A DNA stretch of 64,000 nt from Azospirillum brasilense (GTDB lineage: Bacteria > Pseudomonadota > Alphaproteobacteria > Azospirillales > Azospirillaceae): positions 313,001-377,000 of the forward strand of contig NZ_CP032345.1 of the NCBI RefSeq assembly GCF_005222205.1, read 5' to 3'. Below the pieces are notes generated by a model. It did not search any database, was not told the DNA's origin, and was given only the letters and a program-made list of their open reading frames with translations. Shown piece by piece: positions 26,672-35,700 of the stretch; positions within the stretch are counted from its first letter, which is position 1, and each line of letters begins with the position of its first letter. The translations under genes were made by a program, and so were the position numbers.

Positions 26672-28249
26672 CTAGGCTACGACCATCGCCTGAAGCGTCT
26701 CCAGCCGGTCGGCCTCGGCCGCCGGCTTGTCCCAGCGGATGCGGTGAACGCGCGGGAAGCGCATCGCCAGACCGCTCTTGTGACGGTTCGACGGGTGCAC
26801 GCTGTCGAAGGCGACCTCCAGCACCAGCCCCGGCTCGACCTCGCGCACCGGGCCGTAGCGGCGGGTGGTGCGGTTGCGCACCCAGCGGTCGAGTTCCACC
26901 AGCTCCGCGTCCGTGAAGCCGAAATAGGCCTTGCCGACCGGCACCAACTCCTCGCCGCGCCAGACGCCGAAGGTGAAGTCCGAATAGTAGCTGGAGCGCT
27001 TGCCGTGCCCGCGCTGGGCGTACATCAGCACGGTGTCGAGGGTCAGCGCCCCGCGCTTCCATTTGAACCAAGGCCCCTTGGGGCGCCCGGCGACGTAGAC
27101 GCTGTCCTTGCGCTTCAGCATCAGCCCTTCGATGCTGTTCTCCCGGCTGCCCTCGCGCAGGCCCTTCAACGCCTCCCAGCCCTCGAACGGCACCAGCGGC
27201 GACAGGTCCATCCGCCGCGGCCGCACCGCGTCGTGCCAGCGCTCCAGCCGGGCGCGCCGCTCGGTGAAGGGCAAGCCACGCAGGTCCTCCTCGCCGTCGA
27301 ACAGGATGTCGTAAAGCCGCACCCAGGCGGGAAACTCCTTGAGCATCGCCGCGGTGACCGTCTTGCGGTTCAGCCGCTGCTGGAGGTCGTTGAAGGGCGC
27401 GATCGCGCCCTCGTCGCGGGCAACCAGCAGTTCGCCGTCCAGCACGGCATCGAAGGTCATGTGGTCCGCGATGTCCGGAAAGGCGCCGGACACGTCGTCA
27501 CCGGTGCGGCTGTAGATTCGCCGCTCGCCACCGCGGGCCGCCAACTGCACGCGGATGCCGTCCCATTTCCACTCCGCGGCGTAGTCGGCCGGATCGAGCC
27601 CGGCCATGTCCTCCTCCTCCAGCGGATGGGAGAGCATCAGCGGGCGGAAGCCGGCGCCCTTCCCCGCCGCCGGCCGGTCGGACTTCCCCTCCAGCCAGGC
27701 GAAGAGATCGGCGTAGGGCGGGGTCAGCCCGTGCCAGCACTCCTCCAGGTCGCCGAGATCGACCTTGCCCCACTCCGCCAGCGCCGTCTTGGCCAGCCGC
27801 GCCGACACGCCCACCCGCAGGCTGCCGGTGATGAGCTTGAGCAGGGCGAAGCGGCCCGATGAATCCAGCGTGTCGAGCCAACCCTCCACCAGCCCCATCA
27901 CCTGCCCGCGCTTGGCCGCGCGCAGAGTCTCCACCACCTCGGTCATGGAAGCCGGCAAGCTGTTCGCCCGCTCCGGACGCTCCGGCCAGATCAGCGCCAC
28001 CGTCTCGGCGAGATCACCCACATAGTCGTAGGACAGGGCGAACAGCTCCGGATCGACGCGGGTGGCGACAAGCTGCCGGATGGCCGCCGGCTTGGCCTCG
28101 TGGAAGACCAGCGATTCCGTCAGGGCCGCCAGCGCCCAGCCGCGGTCGGGGTCGGGCGTGGTGGCGAAGAAGTCGGCCAGCAGGCGGATCTTGCCGTTGC
28201 GCGCCGGCATGAAGACCAGCCCGTCGATCAGCGCGGAGAAATTCTTCAC
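26672..28249 (-). CDS. ATP-dependent DNA ligase (PP_1105-like family)
   Basis: A 525-residue ligase. After an N-terminal helical DNA-binding domain (about 1-190), the adenylation domain has motif I EWKWDGIR with the nucleotidyl lysine. VLDGELLV and IEGLMLKRKDSVY follow, and an OB domain starts near KWKRGALTLD. It belongs to the bacterial ligases associated with a metallo-beta-lactamase exonuclease, and the exonuclease gene directly precedes it. The GTG start at 28249 overlaps the exonuclease stop (GTGA). In other bacteria the set also includes an Lhr-Core helicase and a phosphoesterase; neither is seen here. The likely role is repair of damaged DNA ends. Confidence 0.93.
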   Translation of the reverse strand: MKNFSALIDGLVFMPARNGKIRLLADFFATTPDPDRGWALAALTESLVFHEAKPAAIRQLVATRVDPELFALSYDYVGDLAETVALIWPERPERANSLPASMTEVVETLRAAKRGQVMGLVEGWLDTLDSSGRFALLKLITGSLRVGVSARLAKTALAEWGKVDLGDLEECWHGLTPPYADLFAWLEGKSDRPAAGKGAGFRPLMLSHPLEEEDMAGLDPADYAAEWKWDGIRVQLAARGGERRIYSRTGDDVSGAFPDIADHMTFDAVLDGELLVARDEGAIAPFNDLQQRLNRKTVTAAMLKEFPAWVRLYDILFDGEEDLRGLPFTERRARLERWHDAVRPRRMDLSPLVPFEGWEALKGLREGSRENSIEGLMLKRKDSVYVAGRPKGPWFKWKRGALTLDTVLMYAQRGHGKRSSYYSDFTFGVWRGEELVPVGKAYFGFTDAELVELDRWVRNRTTRRYGPVREVEPGLVLEVAFDSVHPSNRHKSGLAMRFPRVHRIRWDKPAAEADRLETLQAMVVA

Positions 28250-29274
28250 GCCCCCTCCTCCTCGAAGCCGACCAGGGCCAGGGCGCGGGCGCGGATGCCG
28301 CGCTGGGTGGCGTGGTGGACCAGCGCCTCCTCCCGGCCGTGGGTCACCCAGACCTCGGGGGCGGCGACCTCGTCGAGCGTTTGGACCAGCTCGTCCCAAT
28401 CGGCGTGGTCGGAGATGACCAGGGGCAGTTCCACGCCGCGCTGGCGCGCCCGCTGGCGCACCCGCATCCAGCCGGAGGCCATGGCCACCACCGGGTCGGT
28501 CAACCGCCGCGCCCAACGGTCGGCCACCGCGCCGGGCGGGGCCAGCACCAGGGCGCCCTTCAGCTCCTCCTTGGCCGCGACGGTGGCCGGGCGAAGCTCG
28601 CCCAGCGGCACGCCGAAGCCCTCGTAGAGTTTGCAGATCGGCTCCAGCGCGCCGTGCAGGTAGATCGGCCGGTCGTAGCCGGCGGCGCGCAGCAGGGAGA
28701 TCACCCGCTGGCATTTGCCCAGCGCGTAGGCCCCGACGACATGGCTGCGCTCCGGAAAGATCGACAGCGAGTGCAGCAGCTTGTCGATCTCCCCCAGGTC
28801 GGGCGGGTGGCGGAAGACCGGCAGGCCGAAGGTCGCCTCGGTGATGAAGACGTCGCAGGGCACCGGCTCGAACGGAGCGCAGGTGCGGTCGAAGCGCCGT
28901 TTGTAGTCGCCGGACACCACCACCCGCGTTCCGGCATGCTCCAGCACCACCTGCGCGCTGCCCAGCACATGGCCGGCGGGGACCAGACGCACCGTCACGT
29001 CGCCGATGCGGATCGCCTCGCCATAGTCGAGCGTCTGCGTCGCCGCCCCCGCCCCCTCGCCCAGCCGTTGCCGCATGATGGCGAGGGTCCCGGCGGTGGC
29101 GAGCACATGGGCGTGGCCGGGTCGGGCGTGGTCGGAATGGCCGTGGGTCACCACGGCGCGGTCCACCGGACGCAGCGGGTCCACATAGAAGCCGCCGGGC
29201 TCGACGTAGAGTCCTTCGGGGCAGACCTTCATCCAACGTTCGGCGGGGGGACGGGAGGGGCTTTGCGCAGGCAT
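28246..29274 (-). CDS. Ligase-associated metallo-beta-lactamase DNA exonuclease
   Basis: A 342-residue nuclease of the metallo-beta-lactamase/beta-CASP-related group. The metal motif HGHSDHARPGH is near residue 47, and VPAGHVLGSAQVVLEHAGTRVVVSGDYKRRFD gives further ligands. ITEATFGLPVFRHP and the late ISDHADWDELV also match the ligase-associated exonuclease family. The ATG at 29274 is preferred to the TTG at 29283, because a promoter ends only 7 bases upstream and predicts a leaderless mRNA. The gene is translationally coupled to the ligase. Confidence 0.9.
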   Translation of the reverse strand: MPAQSPSRPPAERWMKVCPEGLYVEPGGFYVDPLRPVDRAVVTHGHSDHARPGHAHVLATAGTLAIMRQRLGEGAGAATQTLDYGEAIRIGDVTVRLVPAGHVLGSAQVVLEHAGTRVVVSGDYKRRFDRTCAPFEPVPCDVFITEATFGLPVFRHPPDLGEIDKLLHSLSIFPERSHVVGAYALGKCQRVISLLRAAGYDRPIYLHGALEPICKLYEGFGVPLGELRPATVAAKEELKGALVLAPPGAVADRWARRLTDPVVAMASGWMRVRQRARQRGVELPLVISDHADWDELVQTLDEVAAPEVWVTHGREEALVHHATQRGIRARALALVGFEEEGA

Positions 29275-29281
29275 GTCCTGC

Positions 29282-29309
29282 AATATAGGCCGTCCTCGCG
29301 AAAGGACAA
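29282..29309 (-). promoter_or_regulatory. Promoter of the exonuclease-ligase operon
   Basis: On the minus strand TTGTCC (29309-29304) and TATATT (29287-29282) are spaced by 16 bases. A start 7-8 bases downstream would fall on the ATG at 29274, so the mRNA may have no 5' leader. Confidence 0.55.
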
Positions 29310-29381
29310 AATTCCGATTCCTGCGGTTGCGCCGGCGCGGAGCACAGCGCAGGATGCGGGAGAACGAGGGAGACTCCGACC

Positions 29382-30302
29382 ATGCACGACCGCCTGTCCC
29401 CGACGCCCGAGGTCGCCGCCGCCCTGGCCGAGGGCCGGCCCGTCGTGGCGCTGGAATCCACCGTCATCTCGCACGGCATGCCCTACCCGAAGAATCTGGA
29501 GACGGCGACGGCGCTGGAGGACGCAGTGCGGGCCGAGGGGGCGGTGCCCGCCACCGTCGCCGTTCTCGACGGGCGCATCCGCGTCGGGCTGGACAGCGAG
29601 GCTCTGGAGCGGCTCGCCAAGGGCGGCACCGGCGTCATGAAGCTGAGCCGCCGCGACCTGCCCGTCGCTCTGGCGACCGGAGCGCTGGGCGCCACCACCG
29701 TGGCCGCGACCATGATCGCCGCGAGGCTGGCCGGGATCGCCGTCTTCGCCACCGGCGGCTTGGGTGGTGTGCACCGCGGCGCCGAAACCAGTTTCGACGT
29801 GTCGGCGGACCTCGACGAGCTGGCCCGCACCAGCGTCTGCGTCGTCTGCGCGGGCGCGAAATCGATTCTCGACCTGCCGAAGACGCTGGAGGTGCTGGAG
29901 ACCCGCGGCGTCCCCGTCCTGGGGCTGGGCACGGACGAGTTTCCGGCCTTCTACAGCCGCAACTCTGGTCTGCCCGTCTCTCATCGCTGTGACAACGTGC
30001 ACGAGGTCGCGGCGATCCTGCGGGCCAAATGGGAGCTTGGGCTGGAGGGTGGCGTGGTCCTCGCCAACCCCATCCCGGAGGCCGACGCGCTCGACGGCGC
30101 CGCCATGGAGCGGGCCATCGCGCAGGCGCTCAAGGATGCGGAACATCATGGAATCACGGGAAAATCCGTCACGCCCTTTCTTCTTGCCGCGCTGGAGCGG
30201 ATCACCGGCGGGCGCAGCCTGACCGCGAACATGGCGCTGATCCGCCACAACGCCGTCACCGCGGCGCGGCTGGCGGCGGCTTACGCGGCGCTGACGGAAT
30301 GA
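29382..30302 (+). CDS. psuG: Pseudouridine-5'-phosphate glycosidase
   Basis: A 306-residue enzyme that splits pseudouridine 5'-phosphate into uracil and ribose 5-phosphate. Highly conserved segments are VALESTVISHGMPYPKNLETA, GVMKLSRRDLPVA, GATTVAATMIAARLAGI, FATGGLGGVHRGAETSFDVSADL and VLGLGTDEFPAFYSRNSG. The usual partner kinase PsuK is not next to it in this window. GAGG lies upstream of the ATG. Confidence 0.95.
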   Translation: MHDRLSPTPEVAAALAEGRPVVALESTVISHGMPYPKNLETATALEDAVRAEGAVPATVAVLDGRIRVGLDSEALERLAKGGTGVMKLSRRDLPVALATGALGATTVAATMIAARLAGIAVFATGGLGGVHRGAETSFDVSADLDELARTSVCVVCAGAKSILDLPKTLEVLETRGVPVLGLGTDEFPAFYSRNSGLPVSHRCDNVHEVAAILRAKWELGLEGGVVLANPIPEADALDGAAMERAIAQALKDAEHHGITGKSVTPFLLAALERITGGRSLTANMALIRHNAVTAARLAAAYAALTE

Positions 30303-30411
30303 CTGGTCATAGATCATTACGCATAAGAGGTAAGCCATCCGTGACGTCCGGATTTAAGTCCCCGTTAACCGAAGCCGGGTGAATCTGCGCTCGTTCTTCA
30401 CGGAGGTCTCT

Positions 30412-30825
30412 ATGCGTGCGCCCAGCCCGTCGAACCTGGTTTCCCGGATGATCGCCATGGCCGCCCAGCCCGACGAGGGCATCGGCGAAACCGACAACCG
30501 CCCGGCTGCGCGGGTCAAGAAGATCGTCTGGGCCTCCCAGGCGGCGAAACTGCGGGGCTCCCTCTCGTCCCGCCTCGTCCACGAGATCGAGTGCGCGGTG
30601 TCCGCCGACCTCGATAGCATGGAACTGCCGGAAGTGTTCTTCACCTCCGTCGAGTTCGCCGGCCGCGTCATCACCTGCGACCTGGACGCCTCGGGCACCG
30701 CCTCGATCTTCGGCCTGATCGACATCAGCGATTATGACGAGCTGGTGGAAGAAGCCGGCGACGACGCGCTGTTCGGCGTCGATTGGGACGGCGTCTACGT
30801 CACCCCGGCGCGCACCCGCCACTGA
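30412..30825 (+). CDS. Hypothetical protein
   Basis: A 137-residue soluble protein. GGAGG five bases before the ATG at 30412 sets the start; an in-frame GTG at 30379 lacks such a site. The C-terminal half is acidic (DLDSMELPEV, DISDYDELVEEAGDDALFGVDWDG). The N-terminal half is basic (RPAARVKKIVWASQAAKLRG). No motif is recognised. A strong terminator follows. Confidence 0.65.
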   Translation: MRAPSPSNLVSRMIAMAAQPDEGIGETDNRPAARVKKIVWASQAAKLRGSLSSRLVHEIECAVSADLDSMELPEVFFTSVEFAGRVITCDLDASGTASIFGLIDISDYDELVEEAGDDALFGVDWDGVYVTPARTRH

Positions 30826-30861
30826 GGCTATCCGCCCGATCCCTTTCCAAGCGATCCAAGG

Positions 30862-30906
30862 AAAAAGCCGCGGGACCCGGACGCACGCCGGGTCCCGCGG
30901 CTTTTT
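30862..30906. terminator. Bidirectional terminator between convergent genes
   Basis: A long GC stem (GCCGCGGGACCCGG and complement) with A5 on the left and T5 on the right, between the convergent genes at 30412-30825 and mtnP. It can stop transcription from both sides. Confidence 0.9.
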
Positions 30907-30918
30907 GCGTTGGCGTCC

Positions 30919-31803
30919 TCAGCCCAGCGCGCGGGCGAGGATGATGTCGAGATTCTTCAGCATCTCCGGGTCGCGCTTGTCCGGCGCGGTCATGATCGCG
31001 TGGTCGAGCGCGGTGTGGCAGCCCTGGGCGCACAACCCGTCACGCACCTGGAGCTTCGGCGCGAGAGTCTTGACCAGCGACCGCGCCTTGCCGGCGTTGG
31101 CGACCACCACGCGGATGACGGCGTCGACGGTGACGTGGTCATGGTCCGGATGCCAGCAGTCGAAGTCGGTGACCATGGCGACGGTCGCGTAGCACATCTC
31201 CGCCTCGCGGGCGAGCTTGGCCTCCGGCATGTTGGTCATGCCAATCACGTCGCAGCCCCAGCTCCGGTACAGCTCGGACTCGGCCTTGGTCGAGAATTGC
31301 GGGCCTTCCATGACCATGTAGGTGCCGCGGCGCTGGTGCGGCACCTTCAGTTCCACCAGCGCCTCCTCGATCAGGTCGCCCAGCCGCCCGCAGACCGGAT
31401 GGCCCAGCGCCACATGCGCCACCAGACCGGTGCCGAAGAAGCTCTTGTTGCGGGCGAAGGTGCGGTCGATGAACTGGTCGATCACCACGAAGGTGCCGGG
31501 CGGCAGATGCTCCTTCAGGGAGCCGACGGCGGAGACCGACAGGATCTCGGTCACGCCCAGCGCCTTCAGCGCGTAGATGTTGGCGCGGAAGTTCAGCTCG
31601 GACGGCGGGATGCGGTGACCACGACCATGGCGCGGCAGGAAAACCAGCTTCTGGCCGTTCAGCTCGCCCGTCAGCAGCTCGTCCGACGGGTCTCCGAACG
31701 GTGTTTCCACCTTCACCCAGCGTTGGTTCTCCAAGCCGTCGATGTCGTAGACGCCGCTGCCGCCGATCACGCCGAGCACCGGCGCCGACCCGGTTTCCGC
31801 CAT
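30919..31803 (-). CDS. mtnP: S-methyl-5'-thioadenosine phosphorylase
   Basis: A 294-residue enzyme of methionine salvage that phosphorolyses methylthioadenosine to adenine and methylthioribose-1-phosphate. Features include VIGGSGVYDIDGL, FLPRHGRGHRIPPSELNFRANIYALK, MEGPQFSTKAESELYRSWGCDVIGMTNMPEA and MVTDFDCWH. GGAGG is 9 bases before the ATG at 31803; the GTG at 31809 is too close to it. No other methionine salvage gene is adjacent. Confidence 0.93.
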   Translation of the reverse strand: MAETGSAPVLGVIGGSGVYDIDGLENQRWVKVETPFGDPSDELLTGELNGQKLVFLPRHGRGHRIPPSELNFRANIYALKALGVTEILSVSAVGSLKEHLPPGTFVVIDQFIDRTFARNKSFFGTGLVAHVALGHPVCGRLGDLIEEALVELKVPHQRRGTYMVMEGPQFSTKAESELYRSWGCDVIGMTNMPEAKLAREAEMCYATVAMVTDFDCWHPDHDHVTVDAVIRVVVANAGKARSLVKTLAPKLQVRDGLCAQGCHTALDHAIMTAPDKRDPEMLKNLDIILARALG

Positions 31804-31880
31804 AGTCACATGCCTCCGTCAATGGGAGGGCGCAGTATTCCGCCCCGGCCCGGCAAAGGCAACGGTCACGGCAGGGATGG

Positions 31881-32579
31881 TCACAGGGTGCGCAGCAGAA
31901 CCACGACCAGCGTCAGATAGACGGCAGCCTTCGCCGCGGTGCTGAGGCGGGCGACGCTCCACAGCGCCACGCCGGGACGGCGGAACAGGGCAACCAGCGC
32001 CATCCCCGCGCCGAACCCGCCGAGATGGGCCGCCCAGGCCACGTCGCCCAGGCTGGACTCCGGAGCCGGCGGCATCAGCGTCATCGCCACGTTGATCGCC
32101 AGGAAACTGCCCACCACGAAGGAGGCCGGAACGCGCGGCCCAGGCGTCACGCCGAGCGTCGCCTGCGGGTGCAGCAGCAGGAAGGCGCCCATCACCCCGC
32201 AGATCGCCCCGCTCGCCCCGACCAGCGGTGCCATCGGGTCCACGGCCAACGCCCCCTCCACCCCAGCCCCCGCCGCGGCGCAGAGCAGGAAAAACAGCAG
32301 ATAGCGCAGGCTGCCCATCGCCAGCTCGACAGCACCACCAAAAGCCCAGAGCGCCAGCATGTTGCTGACCAGATGCACGATGTCGCTGTGGATCAGGACA
32401 TGGCCGAACAGCCCGCGCCACACCGCCCAGGTCGGCAGCGGACCGGCCGTCTCCACCGTTCCAAAGACGTAGGCGGGAACGAAGGCGAGGGATTCCGGCG
32501 GCACGCCCAGCACGAAGGCCAGCGTGCAGGCCATGACGATGCCCTGGTTGACGTAGGGAATCCTTCTGGCAGCGCGCAC
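31881..32579 (-). CDS. Rhomboid family intramembrane serine protease
   Basis: A 232-residue membrane protein with about six helices. The catalytic serine is in GASGAICGVMGA (residue about 123) and the histidine in AAHLGGFGAGM (about 185). HVLIHSDIVHLVSNMLALWAFG is the conserved membrane-embedded segment with its His and Asn. The frame is open to a TTG at 32693, but the GTG at 32579 follows GGGGGAG and gives a standard N-terminus close to the first helix, so I prefer it. Substrates are unknown. Confidence 0.9.
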   Translation of the reverse strand: MRAARRIPYVNQGIVMACTLAFVLGVPPESLAFVPAYVFGTVETAGPLPTWAVWRGLFGHVLIHSDIVHLVSNMLALWAFGGAVELAMGSLRYLLFFLLCAAAGAGVEGALAVDPMAPLVGASGAICGVMGAFLLLHPQATLGVTPGPRVPASFVVGSFLAINVAMTLMPPAPESSLGDVAWAAHLGGFGAGMALVALFRRPGVALWSVARLSTAAKAAVYLTLVVVLLRTL

Positions 32580-32705
32580 CGCTCCCCCTTCGCCGATGAC
32601 CGGAGCCTTGGCGGCGCGGCCTTCATCCTTGCTCGATATGGGGGCTCTTGCGCCGATGACCAGCGCCCGAAAGCAGCCTCCGGCCCGGAGCAAGGCTGGG
32701 ACGGG

Positions 32706-35700
32706 TCAGTAGTTCCACTCCCACTTGACGCCGACACGGGTGTCGGAATCGGCGCCGACGTCCGCCTGCGCCTTGATGTTCTTGGTGATGTCGACCTCGA
32801 CCGTGGCGCGGCTCTGGTTCGCGCCGATGCCCTGCTCCACCCCGACATAGACGCGGTCGCTGACGTAGCGCCCGGCCTCCACCGCCCCGCCCTTGCCATC
32901 GGCCCCGCCGGTGAATTCCAGCCGGTCAATGCCGAGGCCGCGGCGCAGGTTGCCGATCAGGCCGGGGCCGCCACCGCCGAAGCCGGCCAGGGTCGCCGCG
33001 GACTGGGCGAGCTGGACCGCCTCCACCGCGTTCAGGCTGCCGACCGACTTCCCGAACAGCACCGCGGACAGCACCTCGTCCTGCGGCAAACCCTGCGGGG
33101 AGGTCAGCTCCAGCTTCGGCTGTCCGGCGGTGCCGGTGACCAGAACCTGGGCGGTCACGTCGTTGGCGGTGGCCTCCGCCAGGAAATCCAGCCGCGGGTC
33201 GATGGTGGGACCGCCGTCGAACTCGATGATGCCGCGCTTGAAGACGAAGGTCTTGGCGAGAAGGTCCAGTTCGCCCTTCAGCATGTTCAGCCGCCCGCTG
33301 ACCAGCGGCTGGCTGGAGGTGCCGGTGACGGCAAGCTGGCCGGCGAACTCCGCCTCCAGACCGCGGCCCCGGACGAAGATCTGGTTCTGCGCGCTGATCG
33401 TCAGATCGAGGATCATCGCAAAGGCCGGCTCCGGCGCCGCCGGCCCGTTTCCAGCCTGCCCGTTCTTCAGGCTGACCGGCTGCGCCTTGCGGCCCTTCCC
33501 GACCTCGACGACCTTCAGGTCCACCACGTTGGGCGGGGTCTGGTTGGGGATCTGGATCTCCGCACGCTCGATCCGCACGGGACCGGCCAGCCGCGGATTC
33601 AGGAAGCTGCCGGTCAGCGTCAGGTTGGTGCCGATGGTGACCGCGGCCAGATCGTTCTGCACCAGCCGCGCCCGGTCGGCCTGGATGGCGAGGTCGAGCT
33701 GCTGCTGCGGGTCCGTGGCGGCGGGGCGGATCACACCGCGGGCGCTGATCTCGCCGCCGTTGGTGGTCCGCCCGCGGAAGCTCTGGATGGTGAAGACGTC
33801 GCCGTCGCCGACGATCCGGGCGTCGATGTTGCTGATGATGGCGCCGCTCGCCCGGTTCTCATAGCGCCCGTTGGCCAGAGTCACCGTGCCACCCAGCCGG
33901 GGCGCCGCCACCGTGCCGTCGACGCTGACGTCCAGCCGCAGCGTGCCACGCGCCCTGTCACCGGTCGCTGCCAGCAAATCGTTGGCGAGCGAGGCGTCGA
34001 TGGCGCCGCGCAGCGCCGCCTCCAGCCGGCCGCGCTCCGGGACCGAAAAGGCCAGCGTGTCCGGGTTCATCGCCAGCGGTGCGGCGGCGGTCAGGGTCAC
34101 CCGGCCCGCGTTGTTGCTGGTGGCGACGTCGCCGTCCACCGACAGGCGGGCCTCCCTCCAGCGGGCGTTGACGGTGGCGTTCAGGCCCGGCACGCCGGCC
34201 TGGGTGGTCTGCTGCGCCTTCAGGTTGGCGACGCGCAGCGTGGCGTCGGCCTGCGGGCGGCGGACGGTGCCGCCGAGCGTCGCCTGGGCGTTCAGCGTGC
34301 CGTCCAGCCGGAGAGTCGGGTTCGCCAGACGGGCCAGCGCCATCGGCACGCGGTCCAGCCGCAGCTCGCCCGACAGCCGTTCCCCATTCAGGCCGAGATC
34401 GGCGGCGAGCTGGGCGTTGCCGCTGACCAGCCGCAGGCCGGACACCTCGTAGCGCCGCTCGCCCAGGGCGATGGCGGCCGGCTGGGTCAGCCGGAAGGAC
34501 TCGCCGCTGTAGCGGCCCTGGAGGCGATCCAGCCGGATGCGGTTCAGCGCACCGCTCTGCGTGAACTCCCCGGCCAGGTCCAGCCCCAGAGGATCGCGCC
34601 CGGCCCCCACCGCCTCCGCCCGGAAGGCCGCCTTGGCGAGCGAGCCGTCCACGCTGGCCGTCACGCGGGACAGGTCGTTGCCGGCGGCGGCCCCATCTTG
34701 AAGCTCCACGCGCGCCTTGCCGCTGGCGCTGCCCAGCGCGTCGGCGACGTCCGCGTTGGCGGTCAGGCGACGCGCGGCGAACAGTGGCCCGCCCTCGCCT
34801 TCCACACGGAGGTTGGTGGCGTTGGCGGTCAGGTTGGCCGCCTGCTTGCCGTTCGGCGCGTCGAGCGCGACGGTGAAGCCCGCCGCTCCGGTCAGTGGCA
34901 CGCCGGCCAGCTCCGACAGCGCCTGAAGCTGCGGCAGGGTGCCGTCGAGCTTGCCGGTCGCCGTCATGACGTCGAGCGCCACGCGCACCGCCCCGGTGAT
35001 CCGGTTCGGCCCGTTCGCCAGCGCGAGGTCGCTGATGCGCAGCGCCTGCCCCTCCAGTGCATAGGCGGCGTCCGCCGTCAGCCCGGCGCCGGCCAGTTCG
35101 GTGCGGGCCGACACACGCCCCTGAGGGGCGCCCGGCAGATTCTGCGCGGTGGCGTTCAGCCGCGTGTCGCCGAAGCGGCGCCCTTGCACGGCGAGGTTCC
35201 GGGCGTGCAACGCCGCCTCCGCCACCAGCTTGTCCAATGGCCCTTTTGCCGTCGCGTCGAGCGTCAGGCCGCCGGCCATCTCCGTGCCGGCGGCGGAGCC
35301 CACCGGGCCGAGGTCGGCGATTTCCAGCCGGGTCTTCGCGTCCACGGTCCCATCCACCAGGGCCGCATCACCCGTCAGCCGCCCGTTGCGGCCATCCACC
35401 GTCAGGTCGGTGAGGCGCATGGCACCGCCCGGATCCATCACCGCCTGAACGCCCAGGCTGACGTCGCGGCCGAGCACGCCGTCGGCGGGCGTTCCGGTCT
35501 CCAGTCCGCGCAGGGCGCCGCTGAGGCCGGCGGTCAGCGTGCCGTCCTCCTGTCGGCGCACCGGACCGGCCAGGGCCAGCGACCCGGCCAGCGGCTGTCC
35601 GGCGAGCGTGGAGAGACGCGACAGGTCATCGGCGTTCAGCGACACCGTCACGTCGGCGGTCTGGCCCCAGCCGGTCACATTGCCCTGCGCCCCGGCGCTG

